DNA from: Pinirhizobacter sp036499745
GTDB lineage: Bacteria; Pseudomonadota; Gammaproteobacteria; Xanthomonadales; Rhodanobacteraceae
Reading direction: 5' to 3'
DNA length: 64,000 nt
NCBI RefSeq assembly: GCF_036499745.1
Contig: NZ_DASYDG010000030.1
Coordinates: forward strand, 1-64,000
Positions 50,286 through 58,999 of the stretch are shown piece by piece. Every line of letters begins with the position of its first letter. Position 1 is the first letter of the stretch. Position numbers and translations under genes: made by a program. Under the pieces are notes generated by a model that was not told where the DNA came from, did no database searches, and saw only the letters and a program-made list of their open reading frames with translations.

Positions 50286-52232
50286 ATGGTGGGCTCGGCC
50301 GTACATGGCACGCGCAACATGGTCCGATCCGTCTGGCCGGGTGCGCCGATCGCCAGGGCCCTTGTTGCGGCAGCCATGCTCACGATCGCAGGTACTCCGG
50401 CCCAGGCTGGCGGCGGCGTCGCCGAACGTGCCATCGGGCAATCGAGGGGTGCACACTTCGCCATCGCGGGCGGGCAATTCCTGCTTGACGGAAAACCCTA
50501 CCTGATCCGATCGGGCGAGATGCACTACCCTCGCATCCCGCGCGACGAATGGCATGACCGCCTGCGCAAGGCTCGGGCGATGGGGCTCAATGCCATCACC
50601 ACTTATGCCTTCTGGAACGTCAACGAACCCAAACCAGGCAAGTTCGATTTCACCGGCAATGGCGATATCGCGGCCTTCATCCGCACCGCGGCCGAAGAGG
50701 GCCTGAACGTGATCGTACGGCCCGGGCCGTACGTATGCGCGGAGTGGGACTTCGGTGGCATGCCGGGCTGGCTGCTGGCAACGCCGGGGCTTCGCGTGCG
50801 AAGCCTCGATCCGCGCTTCATGGCTGCTAGCCAGGCTTGGTTCAACAGATTGCACCAGGAACTGGCGCCACTGCTGTCCAGCCATGGTGGCCCGATCCTG
50901 ATGATGCAGGTGGAGAACGAATACGGCTCCTATGGTGACGATCACGATTACCTGGAAGCGATCCACAAGCAGATGGTCCAGGCCGGTTTCGACCTGCCGT
51001 TGTTTACCTCCAACGGGCCGGGCCCCGACATGCTCGAGTCGGGCAGCCTGCCGGGCATGCAGTCGGTCGTGAATTTCGACGGGGACGTGGCCGACGCGCA
51101 GGCTGCGTTCAAGGAAAGCGAACCCTACCTTGCCGGCATGCCGAAGATGGCCGGTGAATATTGGGACGGCTGGTTCGACCATTGGGGCGAGCCGCACCAT
51201 ACGCGCTCGCCGGAGATGGCCGCGCGTGTCGTGGACTGGTTCCTGTCACAGGGTATTTCCTTCAATCTGTACATGGTCGATGGCGGCAGCAACTTCGGCT
51301 GGATGGCCGGCGCCAACGGCGGCGCCGCTTCGTACATGCCCACCACCACCAGTTACGACTACGATGCACCGATCGACGAAGCCGGCCGCTATGGTCCGAA
51401 GTACAACCTGCTGCGCAAGGTGATCGCCGCACATCTTCCCGAAGGCGAATCCATTCCTGCTCCACCGCCACCTTCGGCAACCCAGGCCATCGGGCCGTTC
51501 AAGCTGACATCCTGGCTTCCGCTCACCGAAGCACTGCCGGTGCTATCGAAGGCGAATACGATGCATCGGGTCCAGGGCATGGAGCGCCTTGGCCAGGAGC
51601 ATGGGTATGTGCTGTACAAGAAGAAACTCGATCACGGCATCCACGGGCCGATCGACATCCGCTCGGCCCGGGATTTTGTCACCGTCATAGGCAACGGCAA
51701 GGTGATCGGGACGATCGATCGTCGCCTGGGCCAACATGAAGCGAATGTCGACCTAGCAGCCGGAAGCACGCTGGGGTTGCTGGTGGAGAACATGGGGCGG
51801 GTGAACTACGGGCCAGACTTACCCGATGAAGCCAAGGGACTGATCCGCACGCCGCGCGCAGCCAATGAAGACCTCTTCGACTGGAAGGCCTACAGCCTGC
51901 CACTGGACGATCTATCAGCGCTCCGCTTCAAGGCGCCGGTAGCAGCGCCGGCGGCGCAGCCTGCGTTCTGGCGAGGCACGTTCAAGGCCTCCGCCGGTGC
52001 CGGTACTTTCCTGGACATGTCCGGATGGACGCTTGGCCACCTGTGGATCAATGGACACGATGTCGGTCGCTTCTGGAACATCGGGCCACAGAAGACGCTT
52101 TACGTGCCCGCGTCATGGCTCAGGCAAGGTAGTAACGACATCATTGTTCTGGACGTCACTGGAAGAGGTGGTGGGGCAACCATCGCCGGCGACAGCAATC
52201 CGCGGTACAGCCAGGTCAAGACAAACCCGTAG
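50286..52232 (+). CDS. Exported beta-galactosidase, glycoside hydrolase family 35
   Basis: A 648-residue GH35 enzyme with a signal peptide (IARALVAAAMLTIAGTPAQA, residues 22-41). The family core is FLLDGKPYLIRSGEMHYPRIP, WNVNEPKPGKFDF, VIVRPGPYVCAEWDFGG; the acid/base is Glu212 in VENEYGS and the nucleophile Glu291 in MAGEYWDGWFDHWG. The C-terminus has the GH35 jelly-roll domains (LGHLWINGHDVGRFWNIGPQ). It cleaves terminal beta-galactose from oligosaccharides in the periplasm. The ATG at 50286 has AGGTG eight bases upstream, better than the GTG at 50277. Coupled to the TonB receptor. Confidence 0.92.
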   Translation: MVGSAVHGTRNMVRSVWPGAPIARALVAAAMLTIAGTPAQAGGGVAERAIGQSRGAHFAIAGGQFLLDGKPYLIRSGEMHYPRIPRDEWHDRLRKARAMGLNAITTYAFWNVNEPKPGKFDFTGNGDIAAFIRTAAEEGLNVIVRPGPYVCAEWDFGGMPGWLLATPGLRVRSLDPRFMAASQAWFNRLHQELAPLLSSHGGPILMMQVENEYGSYGDDHDYLEAIHKQMVQAGFDLPLFTSNGPGPDMLESGSLPGMQSVVNFDGDVADAQAAFKESEPYLAGMPKMAGEYWDGWFDHWGEPHHTRSPEMAARVVDWFLSQGISFNLYMVDGGSNFGWMAGANGGAASYMPTTTSYDYDAPIDEAGRYGPKYNLLRKVIAAHLPEGESIPAPPPPSATQAIGPFKLTSWLPLTEALPVLSKANTMHRVQGMERLGQEHGYVLYKKKLDHGIHGPIDIRSARDFVTVIGNGKVIGTIDRRLGQHEANVDLAAGSTLGLLVENMGRVNYGPDLPDEAKGLIRTPRAANEDLFDWKAYSLPLDDLSALRFKAPVAAPAAQPAFWRGTFKASAGAGTFLDMSGWTLGHLWINGHDVGRFWNIGPQKTLYVPASWLRQGSNDIIVLDVTGRGGGATIAGDSNPRYSQVKTNP

Positions 52233-52288
52233 CGCAAAGCCCTACACGGAACCTTGGCCCCGCCGTACACGAAAGGTCACGAGTCGAC

Positions 52289-52303
52289 GGCAACAAGGTT
52301 GCC
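52289..52303. repeat. Small inverted repeat upstream of the isonitrile synthase gene
   Basis: GGCAAC and GTTGCC flank AAG in the 130-base gap between the GH35 stop and the isonitrile synthase start. It is 60 bases before the start codon and could be an operator or a short hairpin. I cannot tell which; no other copy was noticed. Confidence 0.3.
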
Positions 52304-52362
52304 TACGGGCGCGTAACTTCCCTTTTCACCGCAGATGCGGCTGGAAGAGAGGGAAGACCCAC

Positions 52363-53355
52363 ATGGACGTAAAGCATTCCTTATGCGAACAACACTCGAA
52401 TATTTCGCCACGCGCGATCGCCGTCAAAGTCCTGGACGAACTACTGCCCTTCAGACGTCGTCCAGATGCCAGGGATGACAGCGCGATCGTGGTGGAACAC
52501 CAGTTGCCCAGGCTGCAAAAAGCCATCGAATGCGCGACGCCGCTGACCTTCGTCCTTCCCGCCTTCCCGGCAAAATCCCCCAATCCCCGAAAGGTTCTCG
52601 GCAGCCTGCCCGATACGGCCGAGCGGATCGCCCTCACATTCCTGGCCAACCTGTGCGAGCGGATCACAAGACACTACCAGCCGGGTGCACGAATCATCCT
52701 GTGCGCCGACGGCCACGTCTTCGCCGACACGATCCGTGTCCCGGACACGACCGTGGCGGAGTACCAGGATGAACTACGCAAACTCGTCGCGGCCATAGCG
52801 CCATTGCACATCCAGATAGTAAACCTTCACGATCTGCTTCCCGCCGATCATGCCAGCGTCGATTTTGAGGGGGCCCGTACGAAGCTGATGGATCGTCACG
52901 GGACAGGCGCAGATAACATACGCGCCGAACTCATGGCAGACGAAATCGGCCGGGCCCACTATCGCGCCATCACCCGTTTCATGTTCGAAGATGGGTTGAC
53001 ACCGGGCTATGAGGGCTCGCGTACCGCGCTGCAGGCGGATTCAAAACAACGTGCCATCGAGGTGGTTCGACGCAGCCGGGCGTGGGGCAATTTGCTGGAC
53101 GAGGTTTTTCCAGGCGCCCTGCGTCTATCCATCCATCCGCAGGCACCGGATTCGCCAAAATTCGGCATCCACCTGTCGGACTGCGCAGACAGTTGGCTCA
53201 CTCCCTGGCACGGGGTTGCCGTGGATGTCGGCGGGCAGCTCAGGTTGATGAAACGAGAGGAGGCCGAGCGTGCGGGTGCGCGAGTGGAGCACGTCGACGG
53301 CCGTCCTTCCCATTTCGTCATCGAGCAAACGCAAAGCCAAGGTGTATTCCCGTGA
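52363..53355 (+). CDS. Isonitrile (isocyanide) synthase, PvcA/IsnA family
   Basis: A 330-residue member of the DIT1/PvcA family, which turns the alpha-amine of tyrosine or tryptophan into an isonitrile using a C1 unit from ribulose-5-phosphate. The conserved blocks are LPAFPAKSPNPRKVLG (65-80), LPDTAERIAL, ILCADGHVFAD (112-122) and the late SIHPQ (256-260), KFGIHL and TPWHGVAVD (280-288). Length equals P. aeruginosa PvcA (about 328). A purine-rich site (GGAAGAGAGGGA) precedes the ATG. It overlaps the oxygenase by GTGA. Codons such as TTA, CTA, ATT, AGA and GTA, rare in the neighbours, suggest a different origin. Tyr versus Trp specificity cannot be read off. Confidence 0.92.
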   Translation: MDVKHSLCEQHSNISPRAIAVKVLDELLPFRRRPDARDDSAIVVEHQLPRLQKAIECATPLTFVLPAFPAKSPNPRKVLGSLPDTAERIALTFLANLCERITRHYQPGARIILCADGHVFADTIRVPDTTVAEYQDELRKLVAAIAPLHIQIVNLHDLLPADHASVDFEGARTKLMDRHGTGADNIRAELMADEIGRAHYRAITRFMFEDGLTPGYEGSRTALQADSKQRAIEVVRRSRAWGNLLDEVFPGALRLSIHPQAPDSPKFGIHLSDCADSWLTPWHGVAVDVGGQLRLMKREEAERAGARVEHVDGRPSHFVIEQTQSQGVFP

Positions 53356-54212
53356 ACAGAACGACGACCCCATTCCTCCATCGGCAGGTGTCGACGGCCT
53401 CGCTCGCATCGTTCGGCACCCTCGTTACGCCGGATGATCCGGCCATGGACTGCCTGGACATACCCGTGGATCACCTCCGCGCACTGACGCGGGACAGCAA
53501 GCTCGTCCTGCTCCGGGGGTTTGCCAACCAGTCCACTGGCCTGGCGCTCGCCGATTTTGCCCGCCGTTGGGGCCAGATCATGACGGCGTCCTACGGTGAG
53601 GTGCTCAACCTCGTGGAAAAAAACGAATCGCGCGACAGCATCTACGATTCATCATCGCTACCGCTGCATTGGGACGGCATGTACATGCCGACCATCCCGG
53701 AGTTCCAGGTGTTTTATTGCGTGGACGCTGGCCAGTTGGACAAGGGCGGTGAGACTGTCTTCGTCGATACGGTAAGCCTGCTTGAAGATGCCGATGCATC
53801 CGTTCTTGAAAAATGGCGTGCCATAAAAACCACCAGCCGCATGCCTGCCGTATCCCACTATGGTGGTTGCGTGCGCAGCGCCCTGGTGGTCGAACACCCG
53901 GTTTATCGCGTCCAGACGCTTCGGTACAGCCCACCTACCGATAACATCCCGGACTTCAGGAACCCCAATACCGTTACCTACGACGGACTCGACCAGGCGT
54001 CGATGCACGAGAACATTGCCTGTTTGCATCGTGCCCTGGCCGATCCTGCCCATCGCTACGAGCACGCATGGCGAACCGGTGACATTCTGATCGCCGACAA
54101 TCTCACACTTCTGCACGGCAGGAACGCGTTCGCACACGGTTCGAGCAGGCACCTGCAACGGGTACATATCCATGCCGAGCCGGTGCTGGTCAACACGGGC
54201 CTTGCACGTTGA
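53352..54212 (+). CDS. Fe(II)/2-oxoglutarate oxygenase, PvcB/IsnB (TauD/TfdA) family
   Basis: A 286-residue TauD-fold oxygenase that, in known pairs, desaturates the isonitrile acid to a vinyl isonitrile with or without loss of CO2. The 2-His-1-carboxylate site is His106 and Asp108 in LHWDGMY and His255 in LTLLHGRNAF; an Arg near 266-270 (RHLQR) should bind 2-oxoglutarate. YGEVLNLVEKNESRDSIYDS and HYGGCVRSALVVEHPVYRVQT are blocks I associate with PvcB/IsnB. It starts at a GTG overlapping the synthase stop (GTGA), so the two are coupled. Length matches PvcB (about 290). No glycosyltransferase, NRPS or cyclising enzyme follows. Confidence 0.9.
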   Translation: MNRTTTPFLHRQVSTASLASFGTLVTPDDPAMDCLDIPVDHLRALTRDSKLVLLRGFANQSTGLALADFARRWGQIMTASYGEVLNLVEKNESRDSIYDSSSLPLHWDGMYMPTIPEFQVFYCVDAGQLDKGGETVFVDTVSLLEDADASVLEKWRAIKTTSRMPAVSHYGGCVRSALVVEHPVYRVQTLRYSPPTDNIPDFRNPNTVTYDGLDQASMHENIACLHRALADPAHRYEHAWRTGDILIADNLTLLHGRNAFAHGSSRHLQRVHIHAEPVLVNTGLAR

Positions 54213-54767
54213 AGAAATCCTGATGGCAGCCGCCACGCCCGCTGGTGTGGCGGCCCATTGGACGGCCAAATGCTGCAGCACGGAAGAAAAACCATCCGGA
54301 TGGCCAGTTGACGCGTCCGATCATGGTGCGTTACCGTCCGGCCATTCCCGTCATGTCGAATTCCGGCAAAAACGGATCTACGCACCTGGGGTTTTCCTGA
54401 TGGGGCATGGTTGTCCGGCAATGCAAGGGTTTGGCTGCATACCCGCTCATGAGCGGACGCGGTTGCCCTTCGTTGCGATTCGTGCCCGCGTTCGCTCCCG
54501 TGCCAAGCTCAGCGCCCTGCGCTCCCGGTCGAAGTGCCTGGCCGGCTATTCCCCGCCGTTCTCAGCCTGAAGCAGCGGCTGTTTGACCTGATCGGCTCGT
54601 TTCCCGGCTGTCCTTAACAACACATTGCCGCGCCTCCTTGCGGATGCATGGCACGTGTCGGCCAGCTATGGGTTCAAGAAAAACGACTCCCCGATAAGCG
54701 CGAACAGTGTTCTCCGATGGCGGGCGCCTGCCCGTCATGGCCGTCACGCATCGGGTGGGGAGTTCAC
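54213..54767. other. Intergenic region after the isonitrile pair, no convincing gene
   Basis: 555 bases between the oxygenase stop and the next TonB receptor start. A hairpin GCCGCCAC/GTGGCGGC (54229-54236 with 54247-54254) follows the oxygenase and could end that transcript, though it lacks T residues. A perfect 14-bp palindrome CCGCTCATGAGCGG lies at 54443-54456 and could be an operator. A frame of 132 codons from 54172 to 54570 overlaps the oxygenase end, has no recognisable domain and looks spurious. GGGGAG precedes the receptor ATG. The region probably holds the promoter of the receptor-permease-kinase-GH4 operon. Confidence 0.55.
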
Positions 54768-57614
54768 ATGAACAAGCAAAGGAATATCCGCAGGAACCGT
54801 TTGAACCTGGCCGTCCTGGCCGCACTGGGCACTGCATTGGTGTCAGGGCCTTTGATCGCCCAGACCACATCAGCACAACAGGCCACCGCTCCGGTCCCGG
54901 CACCTGCCGCCGCACAGGCCGATGAGCAGGTAACGCCGGGCAAACCGGCAACCAAGCCGCAGGTGGCCCAGGCCAAGACACTCAAAGCGGTATCAGTCGT
55001 GGCCAACCGCTACGACGCGAGCACCTTGCAGATGAATGCGCAGAACACGGTAGACGTGCTTTCCGCCAGCGACCTGCAGCACACCGCCGTGCACAACGTG
55101 GCCGAAGCGCTGGGCCTGATGCCCGGTGTGAATGTCACTACCACAGGCACCGGTTATTTCGGCGGCATCGATGGCGCGGCACGCGGCGAAGGCATGTTCG
55201 CCTCGGTGCGCGGCTTGCCGTCGGAGTACAACGTGAACCTGATCGACGGCATCGATGTGGCCCAGGGCATGCCCTATAGCCGGAGCGTACAGCTGTCGCT
55301 GCTGCCGCCGTCGGGCCTGCAGACCATCGTGATCAACAAGACCTCGATGGCGGACATGGATGGCGACGCCATCGGCGGCACCATTGATTTCCGCACGCCC
55401 ACGGCGTTCGATTTCGCCAAGGACACCAGCGGCAGCATCACCGCCAGCGGCCGTTCGGAGAGCCAGGCAAGGAAGTACGGCGGCAGCGGGCTCGGCGGGG
55501 GCCTGGCGGGCGAGTTCCAGACCAAGTTCGGCAGCGAACACCAGTTCGGCATTTATGCCAGCGGCTATTACGACTACCGAAATATCGCCAACAGCGAGGT
55601 GGGCGCCGCCGAAAGCGCGTCGAATGATGGCTCGTGGGAATTCGCCCATACCAATGCCGACGGTACCAGCGCGCCTGGCTACAACCCGGCACGAAACCTC
55701 ACCAGTACTGGCCTGAACGCCGGCATCGCCTCGGGCTTCGAACGACGCTACGGCGGCAATATCGCCTTCAACTGGAAGGTGGACGACACGCTCGACGTCT
55801 ACGCCCGCGCTACTTACGCCTATGCAAAAACAGAGCAGGACACCACCTACAACCAGCTCCTGCCGCAGGACGTTACCTACGTACCGGATGGGTCAGGCGG
55901 CTACGTGCCGAATATCGGCCGCATCGCCAACCGTTTCTGGTACGAAACCAATCCCGAACGCGCCGACATCGCCACCTTCCAGTTCGGCGCGGACAAGCGG
56001 GCGGGTGGTTGGACGATCTCACCGAAGTTGTTCTACAGCTACGGGCACAACGACCGCCCGGCGCACGTGGAGATCGACGGCCGCGAGGACAAATATTCCC
56101 AGGACAACTTCGCCTTCGGTGGAAGCTCGCTCACCACTTACGGCAAGGACGGCTTCCCCTACCCGCTGCTGACGCCAGGCCTGCAGAATTCGGTGAACAA
56201 CGTTCCGGCCATGTGGGCCAATGACAGCGGCGAGCTGACCAAATCGCGATCGGGCCAGAAGAAAGGCGGCGCCGCGGTCGATTTCCAGTACGACTTCGAT
56301 GGCGGCGCGCTTTCCTCGGTCAAGTTCGGCGTCAAATATACCGACAGCTCCCGGGAATTCACCAACCGCGACTGGTCCACATCCGGCATCAACGACGGCG
56401 TGACGACCCTGGGCGACCTGGGCATCTTCAACGGGAGCTATTCATCGATATTCCCCGATAAGTACCTGTGGCAAACACCGAAGGTGAACCATGCCGCCGT
56501 GGTGGACCTGATCCGCGCCAACTTCGCCGACGACGAGCTGGACACCTGCGGCAGCAATTACATCAACAACTACAACTGCAACACCATGCGCGGCACCGAA
56601 GCCGTTAGCGCAGCTTATGCCATGGCAACGTTCGACGTGGGCAACCTTGAGATCATCCCTGGCGTGCGTTTAGAGCACACCTCGATCAACAACACCTTCT
56701 GGACCACGCCTGCCGACGACGCCGACGGCAATCCGGTGACCGGTCATTTCTCAAACAACCGCACCGTATACAACGAACCATTGCCCAGTATCGCGGCCAG
56801 CTGGCGCCCCACGGCGAACTCCGTGTATCGCGGTTCGGTGTGGATGAGCTACACCCGCCCGGCCTTCGTGCAGCTGGGCGGTGGCTCACAGGTGAGCATC
56901 TCCGATGGCGTCACCACCATCACCGAGGGTAATCCGAACCTGAAGCCGATCAAGTCGACGAACCTTGACCTTTCCGGCCAGTGGACGACCGACCAGGGCG
57001 GTTTCGCCTCAGTGGCGGCGTTCTACAAGCAACTTCACGACTACATCTACGACAGCGGCGGTGGACAGGCGAACCCCAATACCTCTGGCGAAGGCACCGT
57101 ACTCACCAAGACCCCGACCAATGGTGGCGACGGCAAGGTGTATGGACTGGAAGTGTCTTTGCGGCAGAAGTTCCAGAACCTCCCCGAGCCCTTCGATGGA
57201 CTGGGTGTGTCGGTGAATTACACACGCCAGAAGTCCCGCGTGGATCTTGGTATCGAAGGCTTCGAGAATGAGCGGCTGCAGAGCGCTCCGAACGTGCTGG
57301 GCAACGCCCAGGTGTTCTACGAAAAGAATGGCTTCGACCTTGATCTTGGCTACCACTACGCCAGCTCTTTTCTCTCCACCTACGACTTCCTCAACCAGGG
57401 CTCCCCCTGGGACGACCTGTGGGTAAGGCCGATCCGCAGGGTGGACCTGCATGCCGGCTACGAGTTCGATCCACGCTTCCGGGTGGATCTGTCGGTATCG
57501 AACCTGACCCGGAACTACAGCTATTGGTCGCACATCGGTAGGCATGACCTGGCGATCAGCGATATCGTGCAGGCGGGGCGAACCACCCTGCTGACCTTGA
57601 AGTACTCGTTCTAG
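54768..57614 (+). CDS. TonB-dependent receptor (Xanthomonas/Caulobacter type)
   Basis: A 948-residue outer-membrane receptor without the regulatory N-domain of the first one. The signal peptide covers about residues 12-33 (LNLAVLAALGTALVSGPLIAQ). A Pro/Ala/Gln-rich stretch follows, then a TonB box-like LKAVSVVANR near 70. The plug includes NTVDVLSASDLQHTAVHNVAEALGLMPG and IDGIDVAQGMPYSRSVQL, and the barrel ends in LTLKYSF. This type commonly imports carbohydrates, and its operon (APC permease, PfkB kinase, GH4) supports a glycoside ligand. Because it directly follows the isonitrile pair, uptake of a metal-isonitrile complex must also be considered. Start at 54768 behind GGAG. Confidence 0.9.
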   Translation: MNKQRNIRRNRLNLAVLAALGTALVSGPLIAQTTSAQQATAPVPAPAAAQADEQVTPGKPATKPQVAQAKTLKAVSVVANRYDASTLQMNAQNTVDVLSASDLQHTAVHNVAEALGLMPGVNVTTTGTGYFGGIDGAARGEGMFASVRGLPSEYNVNLIDGIDVAQGMPYSRSVQLSLLPPSGLQTIVINKTSMADMDGDAIGGTIDFRTPTAFDFAKDTSGSITASGRSESQARKYGGSGLGGGLAGEFQTKFGSEHQFGIYASGYYDYRNIANSEVGAAESASNDGSWEFAHTNADGTSAPGYNPARNLTSTGLNAGIASGFERRYGGNIAFNWKVDDTLDVYARATYAYAKTEQDTTYNQLLPQDVTYVPDGSGGYVPNIGRIANRFWYETNPERADIATFQFGADKRAGGWTISPKLFYSYGHNDRPAHVEIDGREDKYSQDNFAFGGSSLTTYGKDGFPYPLLTPGLQNSVNNVPAMWANDSGELTKSRSGQKKGGAAVDFQYDFDGGALSSVKFGVKYTDSSREFTNRDWSTSGINDGVTTLGDLGIFNGSYSSIFPDKYLWQTPKVNHAAVVDLIRANFADDELDTCGSNYINNYNCNTMRGTEAVSAAYAMATFDVGNLEIIPGVRLEHTSINNTFWTTPADDADGNPVTGHFSNNRTVYNEPLPSIAASWRPTANSVYRGSVWMSYTRPAFVQLGGGSQVSISDGVTTITEGNPNLKPIKSTNLDLSGQWTTDQGGFASVAAFYKQLHDYIYDSGGGQANPNTSGEGTVLTKTPTNGGDGKVYGLEVSLRQKFQNLPEPFDGLGVSVNYTRQKSRVDLGIEGFENERLQSAPNVLGNAQVFYEKNGFDLDLGYHYASSFLSTYDFLNQGSPWDDLWVRPIRRVDLHAGYEFDPRFRVDLSVSNLTRNYSYWSHIGRHDLAISDIVQAGRTTLLTLKYSF

Positions 57615-58999
57615 TGCAGAGCCGCCCACGCCTGGACATCGAAGCGACGACAGCAACGGGTTTTCCGACGACGCCTCCGCGCGTCATCGGTTTCTGGGGC
57701 GGGTTGTCGGCCAACGTCCTGAACATGATCGGCATCGGGCCGTTCATTACCATCCCGCTGGCGTTGACCGCGCTGGCGGGACCCCAGGTGCTGTTGGGTT
57801 GGGTGGCCGGGGCCTTCCTCTGCCTGTGCGACGGCCTGGTGTGGGCGGAACTGGGCTCGGCCATACCGAAGTCGGGCGGCCCCTATCACTACGTGCGCGA
57901 AGCCTATGGACGGGACAGTTTCGGCAAACTGTTCGGCTTCCTTTACCTGTGGCAGACGTTGCTGGCCGCGCCACTCTCCATTGGCTCAGCCTCGGTGGGT
58001 TTCGCGCAGTACCTGGCCTTTCTCATCCCGGGAATGGCGCGCTGGCAACAATCGGCCGTGGCCGCCGCATTATGCCTGCTCAACACCGCCCTGCTGTATC
58101 GGCGCGTGGGCTCGGTACAGAAGCTCTCCATCCTGATCACCGTGCTGGTACTGGGCGCGTGCGCCTGGATCGTCGCCAGCGGGGTACTGCACTTCGACAC
58201 TCGCCTGGCCGGCAATTTCCTCAACATGGAAAATCCCGACCCGCACGGCTTCTGGCTGGGACTGGGCGCGGTGGCGCTGATCGCCGTGTACGATTACGGC
58301 GGCTACAACAACGTGTGCATGCTCGGTGGGGAGATGAAGCAGCCCCGCCGCACCATTCCCCTTGCCGTGCTTTGTTCGATCCCACTGGTGGCGGTGCTTT
58401 ACCTCGGGCTCAACATCACCATCCTTGGCGTGTTGCCATGGAACGTGGCGGCACACTCGAAGGCGGTGGTAGCCGATTTCATGCAGACCATCTACGGCCC
58501 CGCCGGCAGCACCACCGCGGTGCTGGTGATCCTGGTGGCAAGCTGGGCATCGGCGCTGGTGGTGCTGCTGGGTTATTCCCGCGTGCCGTTCGCTGCCGCT
58601 CGCAGCGGACAGTTCTTCGCCGTATTCGGACGGCTGCATCCACGAGGCGCCTTCCCCACGGTGTCGCTGGTGTTCGTGGGCGTAACCTCGGCGTTCGCCT
58701 GCCTGCTGTCGCTGGATGACATCATCGCCGTGCTGATCCTGGTGCAGGTGATGTTCCAGTTCATCGCGCAGTGTTTTGCCGTGGTGCTTCTTCGCCGTCG
58801 TCCCGACCGCGACCCTGACGCCTTCTCGATGCCGCTTTATCCGTTGCCGATCGTCATCAGCGTGGCAGGTTGGTTGTATATCGTGGCGACCGGCCAGCCC
58901 AAGCACGTGGCAGCCGGCGCACTGGCGCTACTGGGTGGCAGCGTCGTCTTCCTGATCCAGGCAAAGCGGGAGCGGGCATGGCCCTTCAGGCAACCATGA
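57614..58999 (+). CDS. APC superfamily permease
   Basis: A 461-residue inner-membrane transporter with about 12 helices. The first helix has the APC unwound segment LSANVLNMIGIGPFITIP, followed by LGSAIPKSGGPYHYVREAYGR, which is characteristic of the amino acid-polyamine-organocation superfamily; helix 6 has ALIAVYDYGGYNNVCMLGGEMKQPRRTIP. The family usually carries amino acids or amines. Here it stands where a sugar permease is expected, so the cargo may be an amine-bearing glycoside. It starts with GTG sharing one base with the receptor stop and overlaps the kinase by ATGA. Substrate unknown. Confidence 0.88.
   Translation: MQSRPRLDIEATTATGFPTTPPRVIGFWGGLSANVLNMIGIGPFITIPLALTALAGPQVLLGWVAGAFLCLCDGLVWAELGSAIPKSGGPYHYVREAYGRDSFGKLFGFLYLWQTLLAAPLSIGSASVGFAQYLAFLIPGMARWQQSAVAAALCLLNTALLYRRVGSVQKLSILITVLVLGACAWIVASGVLHFDTRLAGNFLNMENPDPHGFWLGLGAVALIAVYDYGGYNNVCMLGGEMKQPRRTIPLAVLCSIPLVAVLYLGLNITILGVLPWNVAAHSKAVVADFMQTIYGPAGSTTAVLVILVASWASALVVLLGYSRVPFAAARSGQFFAVFGRLHPRGAFPTVSLVFVGVTSAFACLLSLDDIIAVLILVQVMFQFIAQCFAVVLLRRRPDRDPDAFSMPLYPLPIVISVAGWLYIVATGQPKHVAAGALALLGGSVVFLIQAKRERAWPFRQP

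Noticed and set aside
54172..54570. A 132-codon frame after the isonitrile oxygenase, considered as a tailoring enzyme
   Set aside because: It begins inside the oxygenase gene in another frame, has no domain and a random-looking composition.
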